A DNA stretch of 64,000 nt, from the NCBI GenBank assembly GCA_013361525.1, contig JABFXY010000049.1, positions 62,001 to 126,000 of the forward strand, read 5' to 3'. How positions within the stretch are numbered: the first letter of the stretch is position 1; every line of letters begins with the position of its first letter. Under the pieces are notes generated by a model that searched no databases, had not been told where the DNA came from, and saw only the letters and a list, made by a program, of their open reading frames with translations. The translations under genes were made by a program, and so were the position numbers. Shown piece after piece: positions 9,201 through 17,930 of the stretch. Origin of the DNA: Polyangiaceae bacterium. GTDB taxonomy: Bacteria > Myxococcota_A > Polyangia > Polyangiales > Polyangiaceae.

Positions 9201-11679
9201 CTTCGCGCGCGACGGAGACCGCCTCGGCGACTTCATTTTCGAATAGATGAAGCTCGATCTGAAGCTGCTGGGCACGCGCGCGCGCGACTCGATCTTCGAC
9301 GTTCGCCAGCAATACGCCGACCAGGCGGTGCGCCTCGACGGGGCGGCCGAGGAACAGCTCGCAGCGGGAGAGCTCGAGCGTCAGCTCGAAGACGAGCTCG
9401 GGCCTGCGAGCCCACGCATCGCTCGACAACAACGAGAGACCGGTCCTGAAATGCATCGCCGCCGCGACGAATGCGCCCGACTGCTTCGCTCGGGTGCCCG
9501 CGGTCAGGTTGATCTGCGCAGCGCGGTCGCGCTCGCCCTGATCCGCCATCGACGAAGCGCCCAGATTGAGCTGCGACGCAATCTCGAATATGCGCTCCGA
9601 CAGCGTCGAGCCGTCGAGCCGCTCCAGCAAGTGACGCCCGATTCGAAGGTGTACGGAGCTGCGCCGCTCGGGCGAAATGGTGCCGTACGCAGCGTCGCGA
9701 ATCCTGTCGTGCTGGAATCGATAGGAATCTTGCGCGTGAGAGACCAGCTCGGCGCGGATCGCGTCGACGAGATCGCGGTGGACCTCGTCGACCGAGCCAC
9801 CGGTGATCGTCGCGAGCGTCCTAGCATCGAATCGTGCGCCAACGCAGGCGGCGAGCTCGAGCACCCGCTTCGTGGCAGCCGGAAGCCCGCGGATGCGTTC
9901 GATCAACAACTCGACGACGTTGCCTCGGAGCCCGACACCGGCGATTAGGTCGGTATCCCAAATCCACATTCCGGCCTTCGAATCGAAGGAGAGGAGCCCG
10001 TCGCGGTGAAGCTCACCGAGGAGCTGTTTCACGAACAGCGGGTTGCCACCGGTCTTTTCCCAAACCAATCGACCGAGGGGAGTCGTGCGCTCGACGCTGC
10101 CGTGAAGCGTGTCGGCGCACATGGATGTCACCTCGGAGAGAGAGAGGGGGCCGAGCTCCGCCTGCGCGATCTCGCGTTGTTGCTCGACGATCCGGCGGAA
10201 CGCCGAAACCGGTTCTCGGCCGTGGTCGCGGTACGTCGCCACCACCAAGACGTGTTTCGTATCCGGATGCGTAAGCACGTTGGCGAGCGCGTCGAGGCTC
10301 TCGGCATCCGCCCATTGAAGGTCGTCGACGAAGAGAACGAGCGGGTGTTCACGACTCGCGCACGCGGATATGAAACGCTGCAAGACGAGCTGGACGCGGC
10401 CCCGAGCGGCCGCGGGTGGAAGCTCCGGAATGTTTCCTTGCTTGCCGAGGACGACCTCACACGACGGGGCGAGCTCGACGATGATGCTGCCGTGGCCCCC
10501 GACGGCGTCGAACAGGCGTGACCGCCATGCACGGATCCGTTCCTCGTTCTCCGAAAGAATGTATCGAGCGAGACCGTGAAGGGCGTCCGCTATCGCCGAA
10601 TAGGGGACGTCCTGCTTCCCTTGCTCGAACTTCCCTGCGACGAAAATCCCGTGGCTCTCGACGACGACTGCGTCGAGCGAGTGAACGAGCGATGATTTGC
10701 CGATCCCGGCCGGCCCGCTGAGCATGACGAGCCGAGGTTGTCCGAGCTCTGCAACCGACGAATAAGCGCGCCTCAAGAGATCGATCTCTCGCGTTCGCCC
10801 ATACAGCGTTTGCGGAACGCGAATCTGATCGGACGCGTCGCGCTCGCCCACCCGAAACGACTCGACGCTGCCGGTGGACCGGAGCATATCCAGACACCGA
10901 GCGAGATCGGCCGCGAGGCCCCTGGCGGACTGATACCGATCCTCCGGAAGCTTCTCGAGGAGCTTCATCACGATATCGGAGACGGTCCGCGGAATGTCGA
11001 GCTCCACGTCGGCCGGCGGCCGAGGACGCTCTGCGACATGACAATGAATCCATTCGACGGCATCACGCGGATGAAATGGGCTCCCGCCGGTGAGCATCTC
11101 GTACAGCGTGACCCCCAACGAATAGAGATCCGAGCGCTGGTCGATCGGGCGGTCCAGCCGTCCTGTCTGCTCGGGAGACATGTACGCGAGCGTGCCTTCA
11201 ATCAGAGCGCCGAACGCACGATGCTCGCCGGGCGCGACCGACGCGATTCCAAACCCCGTCAGCTTCACCTCTCGGGTACGGGGGTTGAACAGCACGTTCT
11301 GAGGCTTCACGTCTCGGTGGACGATGCCTCTGTCGTGAATTGCGGCGAGGCGCTCGGCGACGCGGAGCGCGACCTCGAGGGAGATGCTCAGGTCCATCCG
11401 CTCCGTCGAGAGGCGGTCCAACGGCTCACCGCCGAAGTCCTCCAGCACGAGCGCCGAGCAGCCGCGGTAGCTCGTCAGCTCGGCCGGCCGGACCGCAGCC
11501 GGCGCGAGCTTCCTGCCGATGTCGTATTCGCGCTTCAGACGCGCTGTCTCGCGCGCAGACGAGATGCGCGCGACGCGGAGGAGGACCGTTCGTCGGTCCG
11601 GCGCTCGCAGAGCGCGACTGACGGAGGCCTCCGGTCCCTCGACGAGGGTCTCGGTGATCGTGTACTCGACAGCCCCCAT
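6229..11679 (-). CDS. Ser/Thr kinase-like / AAA ATPase / GAF / PAS / histidine kinase fusion
   Basis: 1816 aa. Domain order: Ser/Thr kinase-like domain (1-270); AAA-type ATPase with Walker A GPAGIGKSS (322-330) and Walker B-like VLFVDDLQWAD; a long helical, TPR-like middle (about 600-1250); GAF (1296-1433); PAS (about 1440-1560); histidine kinase with phospho-acceptor H1591 (AAAHELKTP), N-box LLDNAIRYSP and G-box DVGIGIA. This is the known large multidomain sensor family of myxobacteria and cyanobacteria. The kinase-like domain keeps HRD (121-123) and N128, but the VAIK Lys is Arg (R35 in VLLRV) and the DFG Asp is Gly (G142 in LTGFG). It may therefore be a pseudokinase while the histidine kinase stays intact. 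It converges on the receiver gene at 5858-6265. Confidence 0.9.
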   Translation of the reverse strand: MGAVEYTITETLVEGPEASVSRALRAPDRRTVLLRVARISSARETARLKREYDIGRKLAPAAVRPAELTSYRGCSALVLEDFGGEPLDRLSTERMDLSISLEVALRVAERLAAIHDRGIVHRDVKPQNVLFNPRTREVKLTGFGIASVAPGEHRAFGALIEGTLAYMSPEQTGRLDRPIDQRSDLYSLGVTLYEMLTGGSPFHPRDAVEWIHCHVAERPRPPADVELDIPRTVSDIVMKLLEKLPEDRYQSARGLAADLARCLDMLRSTGSVESFRVGERDASDQIRVPQTLYGRTREIDLLRRAYSSVAELGQPRLVMLSGPAGIGKSSLVHSLDAVVVESHGIFVAGKFEQGKQDVPYSAIADALHGLARYILSENEERIRAWRSRLFDAVGGHGSIIVELAPSCEVVLGKQGNIPELPPAAARGRVQLVLQRFISACASREHPLVLFVDDLQWADAESLDALANVLTHPDTKHVLVVATYRDHGREPVSAFRRIVEQQREIAQAELGPLSLSEVTSMCADTLHGSVERTTPLGRLVWEKTGGNPLFVKQLLGELHRDGLLSFDSKAGMWIWDTDLIAGVGLRGNVVELLIERIRGLPAATKRVLELAACVGARFDARTLATITGGSVDEVHRDLVDAIRAELVSHAQDSYRFQHDRIRDAAYGTISPERRSSVHLRIGRHLLERLDGSTLSERIFEIASQLNLGASSMADQGERDRAAQINLTAGTRAKQSGAFVAAAMHFRTGLSLLSSDAWARRPELVFELTLELSRCELFLGRPVEAHRLVGVLLANVEDRVARARAQQLQIELHLFENEVAEAVSVAREALRSFGMDLPPHPDPERVARAEHEIWEELGGRPIDVLARLPPLQDRAVEQVMELLAVLLPAAYLTDLRLHGLTACQIVLLSLRHGIAPPSATGCAAVAIDLLEGTERIEEGRCAGKTAIELASKPAFVAHRARVGLVVGTFVTPRSDRIATAIDALRATYHFALESGDVTYAGYAGGQLVNLMLCEGANLGETEKQARAFHDQVEKAGYREFAAVANEQLRLVRALREAPSTLPISEAEDAATERAHAGWLPLNLVWFHLRRLQACVVYGDYSGALASADRAASRLWSATGQVCVAEYHLYAGLAHASVALGSNDDRRRRHRDAVALHAEVLCRWATICPANFLHMHALLAAELARLDGNALEAMRLYERAVRSAHDNGFRGGEAVGYERAAAFYLEQGLQMFAELYLRHARRAYGDWGAVGKVQDLERRHPQLRSLGALVPTATFTARVEELDLLWVLQASQAISSELVRPKLLDTLLRIVVEQSGARRGLILFPDAGRWTAETAIGEGVEFPESMVNYVAHARERVILDDATLPSPFSADPYIVRVRPRSTLCLPILRHAEMIGAIYLENDLVPGAFTADRLTVLEVLAAQAGISIENARLYTDLNREVAEKRSAAASLRASRTQLQDILDNMVDGVFVCDQSGNITMVNPSGARLCGFASAEEMKAPVEVVSLAVGARHPDGRPFDVDEMPLVRALGGEVVSSVDMTVHDALASRDVHLKVSAAPLQDEQGAIIGAVAAAINVTDAVELDRMKEQFIRAAAHELKTPVAVVKGYAELFGLRIKDATAAERRLVEGLARGADRIDRVISSLLIVWQLQTGRLPIVAETVDLVALVRGVANQMDPASARRIRVQARAAIVMSSDRHLMEVVVGSLLDNAIRYSPEGGEVVVSVERTEREAIVSIRDVGIGIAAEKQAHIFEPFYRAHADTRDDFGGMGVGLYIAKAIIARHGGTIGFESASGSGSTFRFTLPLGVVGHQRIAGAGAPSP

Positions 11680-11821
11680 CGAGCGGCACGCGGGCAGTCT
11701 TCGTGCCGCGCATCATTCACGCGGGGCGGGGCCGAATCTTTCGGCTCGAGTGCGCGATGACACCGTCACGATGTGTCATCGCGCATCGGTGATGGGATCG
11801 CTCGGCGCCCAACCGAAATTG

Positions 11822-12322
11822 TTAGTTGAACGTGCAGCCCGCGAGCTCGCACTGCGGCTGAGTCAGATACGTATCGCATTCGTTGGGCGTGCCGGAGCAC
11901 GTGCCCTGGGCGAACATGCAGCCCGATGCGACACAGGCTCCGCCATTGAGTTGATCGCAGGGAGTGGGTGTTCCCGAACACCCCGCAGGGGGAGCGCCAC
12001 CGGCGCCACCCGTACCGCCGCCACCCATTGCGGCACCGCCGCTGCCGCCCGTCGCATCGCCACCCGTTCCGCTGCCCCCCGTCGCGTCGCCGCCCGCGCC
12101 GTTTCCGCCGGCTGCATTTCCGCCCGTCCCGTTTCCGCCGGCGGCATTTCCGCCGTCGGCGCTGGACCCGCCTCCGCCCGACGCGGCCGCTCCGCCGCCG
12201 CCGGATGCGCCGGCACCGCCCCCGCCCGATGTCTCGTCATCGCCGCACGCGGAGCCCCATAAGAGGAGCGCGCCGCCGACCATTCCGCATAAAGCTCGAA
12301 GTGAATTCGTTGACCTGCTCAT
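11822..12322 (-). CDS. Gly/Ala-rich lipoprotein with short Cys-rich C-terminus
   Basis: 166 aa from the ATG of MSRSTNSLRALCG; an upstream start would only add nine residues before the signal. A hydrophobic signal (MVGGALLLWGSAC) ends in a lipobox cysteine. A low-complexity stretch of ~85 Gly/Ala/Asn/Ser follows, likely a flexible surface linker. The last ~50 residues contain two repeats built on CSGTPxxCDxxxxxxCxxxGCxF. That Cys pattern recurs in secreted myxobacterial proteins and suggests disulfide-stapled mini-domains. Function unknown. Nothing else was recognised between it and the hybrid kinase start at 11679. Confidence 0.65.
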   Translation of the reverse strand: MSRSTNSLRALCGMVGGALLLWGSACGDDETSGGGGAGASGGGGAAASGGGGSSADGGNAAGGNGTGGNAAGGNGAGGDATGGSGTGGDATGGSGGAAMGGGGTGGAGGAPPAGCSGTPTPCDQLNGGACVASGCMFAQGTCSGTPNECDTYLTQPQCELAGCTFN

Positions 12323-12479
12323 AGAGACGATAGTCGAGCGACGAGCCACGGCCGTTCAAGCGGATCTCGGCTTCGGCGCAAAAGACCGTTGACTGGCAGA
12401 ATGCAGTCGTCACTCGGTAGTACGATTGTTTCGGTGAAGACGGGGAGACGCGCTTGATCGCACGGTTCAGGGGAGACGC

Positions 12480-12929
12480 TCAATCCCGCGAAGCGCTCTC
12501 GAGCACTGCTTTCAGCCGTGCGAGGTCTTTGTTGTTGGCTCGCCGCATCGCCGTCTGGATGAAAGGAGCGACGAGCTTCGAGAACCCTCGCGGCTCCCCG
12601 CGGTTTCGCAACGTCATTCGCGTGCGCTGCTCACCCGCGGCCTCCCATGTATAGGTCGTCTCCATCGGGAAAGGGCCCTCCGCAGTACGCATGACCAGTC
12701 GACGCTCGGGCACGAGCTCGACGATTTCATAGGTGTACGCGAGCCTCTTGCCGAGGAATTGCGCGACGAACGCGACTTTGGAGCCCTCGCGCAGCGGGGG
12801 CTCCGACTTCCATTCGACTACCTTGATGTTCTCGTACCACTTGGGCGCATTGTCGGGTTCGGCCGCGTAGCACGCGACTTCGGCACACGGCCGCGCGATT
12901 TCGACTTCGGTGATCACGTCGACGGGCAA
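12480..12929 (-). CDS. SRPBCC (START-like) family protein
   Basis: 149 aa. The TTG at 12929 is preceded at a suitable distance by GGAGAGG; the longer open frame upstream runs through the LysR gene and is not coding. The pattern is typical of the SRPBCC fold: an N-terminal strand with DVITEVEIARP, then APKWYENIKVVEW, SKVAFVAQFLGKRLAYTYEI, and a C-terminal helix RRANNKDLARLKAVLE. These small ligand-binding proteins are often polyketide cyclase/dehydrase-like or lipid-binding. The ligand is unknown. It is divergent from the LysR regulator, 87 bp between starts, which suggests control by that regulator. Confidence 0.8.
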   Translation of the reverse strand: MPVDVITEVEIARPCAEVACYAAEPDNAPKWYENIKVVEWKSEPPLREGSKVAFVAQFLGKRLAYTYEIVELVPERRLVMRTAEGPFPMETTYTWEAAGEQRTRMTLRNRGEPRGFSKLVAPFIQTAMRRANNKDLARLKAVLESASRD

Positions 12930-13016
12930 GGTCCCTCTCCTTCGAATCGTCTGACGTTGGTTGTACTGCGGGGAGCCGAAGGGTGACAATACGGGCCCGA
13001 TGGGACGCTTTATCTC

Positions 13017-13952
13017 ATGAGTGAGACAATCAAGCTCGAGGACATGCGCCTCTTCGCGAAGGTGGCGGAGCTGAAGAGCTTCACCAACGCCGCCCGCAAG
13101 CTCGAGGTTCCAAAACAAACGCTGAGCCGTCGTGTCGCGGCGCTGGAGCGAGCGCTCGGTGTGCGTCTCATTCATCGCACGACCCGCCGCCTGCAGCTCA
13201 GCGACGCCGGAGCGGTGTACGCCGAGCGCTGCGCGGAGATCGTGCGCCTCGGGGAGGAGGCAAACCGTGCGGTCTCCGACACGAGCGACGTTCCGACGGG
13301 CACGCTGCGCATCACGGCCGATCCGGTCTTCGGTGAGGCGTTCCTGACACCGCTCGTCATCGACTACGCACGCAAGTGGCCCGAAGTGCGCGTGGACGTC
13401 GTCCTGACTCGGCGGCACGTCGATCTCCTCGAAGAGGGTTTCGATCTCGCATTCCGTATCGGCAACGTCGACGATCCGCTTCTATCGGCACGAAAGCTCG
13501 GCGCGGCGCGCGTTCGATATTGCGCGAGCCCTCGCTACGTCGCGCGGCGCGGCGCGCCGCGGACGCCGGAGGAGCTCCCGTCGCACGACTGCGTGCTCGT
13601 AGGTTCCGACCAGCGAGCGGTCCGATGGCCATTTCCAGCAGAGCGCGGCCCGAGGCTGCTTCCCGTTTCAGGGAGGCTCGTCTTTTCGAGCTTCACGATG
13701 GCACGCGAGGCCGTCTTGGCGGGTCTCGGGATTGCGATCTTCCCCGAGTTCGCATGCGCCGAGGATCTTCGGCGCCGGCGGCTCACCCCGGTGTTGGACG
13801 GCTGCGTGGTGGACGTCGGATCCGTTTGGCTCATCCATCTGGCGAGGCGATTCCTACCCGCGCGTGTCCGTGCCTTCGTCGATCTTGCCCGTGACCATTT
13901 CGTCTCCGAGCCACCCTGGCTACGGGCGGGCAAGGTGAAAAAGCCGGCGTGA
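13017..13952 (+). CDS. LysR-family transcriptional regulator
   Basis: 311 aa. The N-terminal winged HTH (residues 5-65) is classic: LRLFAKVAELKSF-type helix (here MRLFAKVAELKSF), VPKQTLSRRVAALERALGVRL recognition region and RTTRRLQLSDAG. The C-terminal periplasmic-binding-protein-like effector domain spans about 95-295 and ends in an Arg-rich tail. Length is normal for the family. The effector is unknown. It is transcribed away from the SRPBCC gene; LysR regulators usually act on the divergent neighbour and on themselves from the shared intergenic region (12930-13016). Confidence 0.9.
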   Translation: MSETIKLEDMRLFAKVAELKSFTNAARKLEVPKQTLSRRVAALERALGVRLIHRTTRRLQLSDAGAVYAERCAEIVRLGEEANRAVSDTSDVPTGTLRITADPVFGEAFLTPLVIDYARKWPEVRVDVVLTRRHVDLLEEGFDLAFRIGNVDDPLLSARKLGAARVRYCASPRYVARRGAPRTPEELPSHDCVLVGSDQRAVRWPFPAERGPRLLPVSGRLVFSSFTMAREAVLAGLGIAIFPEFACAEDLRRRRLTPVLDGCVVDVGSVWLIHLARRFLPARVRAFVDLARDHFVSEPPWLRAGKVKKPA

Positions 13953-14065
13953 ACCAGTCGCGAGCTGTTGAACGTGTGACGGATGCTTGCTCGAACGAAC
14001 AGGCATTGCAGCGCCGCTCGAAGAACCAGGCGCAACCGTTTGTGCTCAAACCATCCGGGTGGTAG

Positions 14066-15922
14066 GTGCGAGGCGACGTGTCGCCAACGCCGAATGCTCC
14101 GCTCCCCGCACGCCTCCTCCAACGCGCGCGGGATCTGAACGCTGCGCTGCTGCGCCTGATGAACCGGGCGACGCCGACGGAGCAGCAACGGCTCTTCTTG
14201 CTGACGTTGGTCGTCGGCGGGATCTGCGGCCTCGTCGCCGTGTCGTTTCATCTCTCGATTTCGTGGTGCTCGAAAGCCCTGATCGAGCGGGCGATGGCGC
14301 TGTCCGGATGGAAATGGGTGCTCGCCACGATCGCCGTGCCGGTCCTCGGCGCGACCATCGTCGGGTTCGTCGCCTCGCGCCTACCGAACACCCGCGGTAG
14401 CGGCATCCCGCAGGTCAAAGCGATCTACACCATCAGCACCGGGCGCCAGCGCCTGAGGCTGCGCGACGCCGTCGCGAAGTTCTTCCTCGCATCGCTCATG
14501 ATCGGGTCAGGCTCGTCGCTCGGTCGCGAGGGCCCGACGGTCCAGATCTGTGCGACCGTCGCGAGCGGCGTCGGCCGCATCTTCGCTCTTTCACCGAGCA
14601 ACCAGCGCCGGCTCATTCCGGTCGGAGCCGCGGCAGGCATCGCCGCGGCCTTCAACGCACCCATCGCCGCCGTCACCTTCGTCATCGAGGAGCTTGTCGG
14701 TGCGCTCGACACCACGGTCCTGAGTGGTGTGGTCGTCGCGGCCGCGCTCGCGGCGGTCGTCGAGCACAGTGTCCTCGGCGAGCACACAGTCTTCACCGTT
14801 CCTCATGAGTATGGGCTCGCGCACAGCTCGTCGCTCATCGTGTTTGCGCTGTTGGGAATCGCCGCCGGGCTCTCCTCGGCAGGCTTCACACGCTGCCTGC
14901 TCTCTCTACGCAAGTCCTTCTCGTCCGACACGCGCATACCGGCGGCCTTCAAGCCGGCAATGGGCGCGCTGGTCACCGGGTGTCTCGCGGTCGTCGTCGT
15001 CGACGTGTTTCGCACCCGCGGCGTCACCGGCGGCGGATACGACACGATCGGGCGCGCGCTCGGGGGCGATCTCGCCCTCGACGTGATGGTCGTGCTCTTC
15101 GTCGCGAAGAGCATCGCGACCATCTTCGGTTATTCGAGCGGCGGTGTCGGCGGCATCTTCGCGCCGACCCTGTTCATCGGCAGCATGCTCGGGGGCGCCT
15201 TCGGCCACCTCGAGGTTTTGGCCCTCGGGCACGAGACATCCCAAATAGGCGCAATGGCGCTCGTCGGCATGGGCGCCTTCTTCGCCGGTGTGATCCGAGC
15301 GCCCATCACCTCCGTCCTCATCATTTTCGAGATGACTGGCAACTACCGTCTCGTCCTGCCGCTGATGATATCCAATACCGCGGCCTATCTCGTCGCGCGG
15401 CGGCTTCGGCGGGACTCGATCTACGAGGCCCTGCTCGAGCAGGACGGGATTCACCTGCCGCACGGCGGCGGGCCTCGTCACACGCTCACAGCGCTGTCGA
15501 CCCGCGATGCGATGACACGCGACGTCCTCGTGCTGTCGACGGAGCTCACCGTGCGCCAGGCGCTCGAACGGATCGCGCAGACCACGTATTCGTCATTTCC
15601 GGTCGTGACGACCGACGGCGCGCTCGCGGGTGTGATCACCGAGGGTCGCCTCCGGCGCGTCGCTGCCGAAGGAGAAGACGGGTCGCCACTCGGTGCCCAG
15701 GCGCGCATGCGCGAATACCTCCATACCGAGCAGACGTTGCGGGACGCGCTCAGCGCGATGAACAGGCTCGGCGTACGCCAGATGGTCGTCGTCGAGCAAA
15801 CCGACCGGAGCCGCGTCGCAGGCATTCTCTCGATGAGCGATGTCATGCGCGCTGCGCTCGCAGCGGAGCCACCGCCCGATTCACGCGCGACGAGCACGCC
15901 CATCTCGGTTCTTCCGCGCTGA
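14066..15922 (+). CDS. CLC-family chloride channel/antiporter with CBS pair
   Basis: Up to 618 aa with a GTG start (another in-frame GTG lies at 14078). The transmembrane core holds the CLC signatures GSGIPQV (near 112), GREGP (near 153) and GGIFAPTLFIG (near 370). The gating Glu of GREGP is present, and a Glu at the proton-glutamate position (TFVIEELVG) is also present. Both favour a chloride/proton antiporter over a channel, which is inference. Residues about 480-605 form two CBS domains, normally nucleotide-binding regulators. Inner membrane. The end overlaps by 42 bp the end of the convergent TfoX-like gene. Confidence 0.9.
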   Translation: MRGDVSPTPNAPLPARLLQRARDLNAALLRLMNRATPTEQQRLFLLTLVVGGICGLVAVSFHLSISWCSKALIERAMALSGWKWVLATIAVPVLGATIVGFVASRLPNTRGSGIPQVKAIYTISTGRQRLRLRDAVAKFFLASLMIGSGSSLGREGPTVQICATVASGVGRIFALSPSNQRRLIPVGAAAGIAAAFNAPIAAVTFVIEELVGALDTTVLSGVVVAAALAAVVEHSVLGEHTVFTVPHEYGLAHSSSLIVFALLGIAAGLSSAGFTRCLLSLRKSFSSDTRIPAAFKPAMGALVTGCLAVVVVDVFRTRGVTGGGYDTIGRALGGDLALDVMVVLFVAKSIATIFGYSSGGVGGIFAPTLFIGSMLGGAFGHLEVLALGHETSQIGAMALVGMGAFFAGVIRAPITSVLIIFEMTGNYRLVLPLMISNTAAYLVARRLRRDSIYEALLEQDGIHLPHGGGPRHTLTALSTRDAMTRDVLVLSTELTVRQALERIAQTTYSSFPVVTTDGALAGVITEGRLRRVAAEGEDGSPLGAQARMREYLHTEQTLRDALSAMNRLGVRQMVVVEQTDRSRVAGILSMSDVMRAALAAEPPPDSRATSTPISVLPR

Positions 15923-16294
15923 CCGCGAGCGCGGGACCGCAGGCTTCTTCGCCCTCTTTTTTGCGGGTCGCGAGCGAGCGAAGGCGACGCTCTCGTCGAC
16001 CCACCGCTCGAGCATGGGGGCCGTTCGAGTACCCGCGGGCGCGACATAGACCATGTTGCGAAGCGGCCTACCGGTGAAATCCATCGGGCGCGCGTGCGGT
16101 CTGGCGAGCGCCTCGTCGTATTTGTCGGGCCCGATGCGCGCCATCAAATCCTCACCGAGGACCCCACAAGCCATGTTGCCGTCCACCATGAAGGCGATGC
16201 CGCCGAACATCTTCTTCTCGACGACGTCGTCTCCACCACCGAGCAGGGTGCGAATCCTCGCTGCGAGCGCTTCGCTGTAGACCATCTTCGACAT
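15881..16294 (-). CDS. TfoX/Sxy N-terminal domain protein
   Basis: 137 aa from ATG at 16294. Recognised by YSEALAARIRTLL, EKKMFGGIAFMVDGNMACGV and the following DLMARIGPDKYDEAL, the N-terminal domain of TfoX/Sxy. Only that domain is present, followed by an Arg/Lys-rich tail that may bind nucleic acid. In Gammaproteobacteria Sxy/TfoX activates competence genes; most single-domain homologues like this are uncharacterised. The start overlaps the sigma factor stop by one base (TGATG), so the two are probably translationally coupled. Confidence 0.85.
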   Translation of the reverse strand: MSKMVYSEALAARIRTLLGGGDDVVEKKMFGGIAFMVDGNMACGVLGEDLMARIGPDKYDEALARPHARPMDFTGRPLRNMVYVAPAGTRTAPMLERWVDESVAFARSRPAKKRAKKPAVPRSRSARKNRDGRARRA

Positions 16295-17559
16295 CACTCC
16301 TTCGACGGCGCCGACGCACCGATGCGTCGTAGTCGCGCCTGGATCTGTGTTGCCTCGTGCTCGTTGCGCGCCTGCTCAAGCGCCAGTCCGAGCGAAATAC
16401 GCGCCTCGTCGAGGCGTCCGAGCTCGTCGAGCAGGGTGCCGCGCACGAGATGCGAATAGGGGAAAGGCCCCACATCCGTGGGCATTTCGTCGAGCAACGC
16501 GAGCCCGCGCGCTGCGCCGAACGCGCGACCGACAGCAAATGCGCGATTGACCCGTACCGAGGGCGTCGGCCGGTGGGATTCGAGCAGTGCGTACAAACTG
16601 GCAATCTCGTGCCAATCTGTGCTGTCTGCCGTCGGGGCTCTGCAGTGTACGGCGGAGATGGCAGCTTCGATTTGGTACGGCCCGGGGTCGCGACGCTCGA
16701 GGGTCCGCTCGAGCAGCCGGGTCGCGTCTTGAATGGCGGCGTGATCCCAACGACTCCGGTCTTGCACTGGCAAAGGCACGGGAGCGCCGTCGTCGGACAT
16801 TCGCGCTCCGCGGCGCGCGTCGTGAAGGAGAAGCAGCGCGAGAAGGCCGGCCGCCTCCGCAGACTTCGGAAATGCGTCGGCGATCGAACGAGCGAGACCA
16901 ATGGCGAGCCGACACAAGTCCGCGCGTATCGGGGGTCCGTCCGCGCCCGACCAATATCCTTCGTTGAAGAGGAGGTGAACGACGCGGAGCACGGCGGCCA
17001 TGCGATCCGTCGCATCTTCCGGGCTCGCTCCGTCGGCATCACCTCGCTCCCGAAGTCGCTTTCGAGCACGCGTGAGTCGTTGCTCCATCGTTCGCGGTGC
17101 GACGACGAACGCGCGCGCGATCTCCTCGACGGAGAGGCCGACGATCGTCGAAAGCGCCAGCGCCGCGCCCTCCCCCGGCTCGAGCGCAGGATGGCAACAC
17201 GCGACCAACAACCGCAACAGGTCGTCTTTCCACCCGCGCGCGACCTCTGCTTCGCCGACGGCGATGCGCACCCATGGGCTCGCATTCGCGAGCAATGCCA
17301 ACGCGTCGGCGCGCCGCTCCTCGCGAAGGCTGCTGCGTATGCGATCGCGATGACGGTTTGCGGCGACCGTCACCAGCCACGCCTCCGGCGAATCGGGCCT
17401 CCCGTCGACGGGCCAACACCGGAGGGCGCGCTCCACGGCTTCTTGGACTGCATCCTCGGCATCAGGCAGGTTGCGCGTGAGCGCGAACGTCTTCGCGAGC
17501 ACACTCGGATAGAGGCGGCGCATCTCCTCGGCCGTGCTCACGACTACGGCCCGTTCCAT
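16294..17559 (-). CDS. ECF sigma factor with long C-terminal extension (ECF42-like)
   Basis: 421 aa from ATG 17559. Residues ~10-180 carry sigma region 2 (TRNLPDAEDAVQEAVERALRCW) and region 4 (LALSTIVGLSVEEIARAFVV then TMEQRLTRARKRL). A helical ~230-residue extension follows (DUF6596-like), containing VHLLFNEGYWSG. This architecture next to a DGPF/YCII gene is the known ECF42 group, in which the extension, not an anti-sigma factor, is thought to control activity. The start overlaps the DGPF gene by 16 bp, and the stop overlaps the TfoX-like start. Operon order: VOC protein, DGPF protein, sigma factor, TfoX-like protein. Confidence 0.88.
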   Translation of the reverse strand: MERAVVVSTAEEMRRLYPSVLAKTFALTRNLPDAEDAVQEAVERALRCWPVDGRPDSPEAWLVTVAANRHRDRIRSSLREERRADALALLANASPWVRIAVGEAEVARGWKDDLLRLLVACCHPALEPGEGAALALSTIVGLSVEEIARAFVVAPRTMEQRLTRARKRLRERGDADGASPEDATDRMAAVLRVVHLLFNEGYWSGADGPPIRADLCRLAIGLARSIADAFPKSAEAAGLLALLLLHDARRGARMSDDGAPVPLPVQDRSRWDHAAIQDATRLLERTLERRDPGPYQIEAAISAVHCRAPTADSTDWHEIASLYALLESHRPTPSVRVNRAFAVGRAFGAARGLALLDEMPTDVGPFPYSHLVRGTLLDELGRLDEARISLGLALEQARNEHEATQIQARLRRIGASAPSKE

Positions 17560-17903
17560 TTCCAGGTCACGGGGCGAACCTCGATGACGTGGTGGCGATC
17601 CTTGCAAATCGTCCGGCCGCGCTCGAGCGCTTCCTCCTCGGTTTTGCAATCGACGACGTAGAAGCCGACGAGCCACTCTTTGGTTTCGACGAACGGCCCG
17701 TCGGTGACATCGTGCCCCTGTTCGGACCACTTCACCGTCCGGGCCGTCTCCGGGTCGTCGAGACGTGCGACCGCGTGGAGCTCACGACGCCCGCTCGCCT
17801 TCTTCTGCAGCGCCCAATGCGCGGCGAGCGCTGCGCGCTCCTCCTTTTCGGAGAGGGTCTCGGAGGGTGGCATCGAGCGATAGATGAGCAGCGCGTACGT
17901 CAC
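17544..17903 (-). CDS. YCII/DGPF-domain protein
   Basis: 119 aa. It shows the YCII fold signature with the DGPF motif (VTDGPFVETKEWLVGFYV) and the opening MTYALLIYRS. This family is the constant partner of ECF42-type sigma factors; the partnership is established by genome context, and the biochemical role is unclear. Here the gene overlaps the sigma factor start by 16 bp and lies 27 bp after the VOC gene. Confidence 0.88.
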   Translation of the reverse strand: MTYALLIYRSMPPSETLSEKEERAALAAHWALQKKASGRRELHAVARLDDPETARTVKWSEQGHDVTDGPFVETKEWLVGFYVVDCKTEEEALERGRTICKDRHHVIEVRPVTWKWNGP

Positions 17904-17930
17904 GATGAGCTCCCAGCGGGCGGTCCAAGA

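Noticed and set aside
12480-13418. 312-aa minus-strand frame covering the SRPBCC gene and part of the LysR gene
   Set aside because: Only the last 149 residues are SRPBCC-like; the N-terminal part is antisense to the LysR HTH and lacks coding character.
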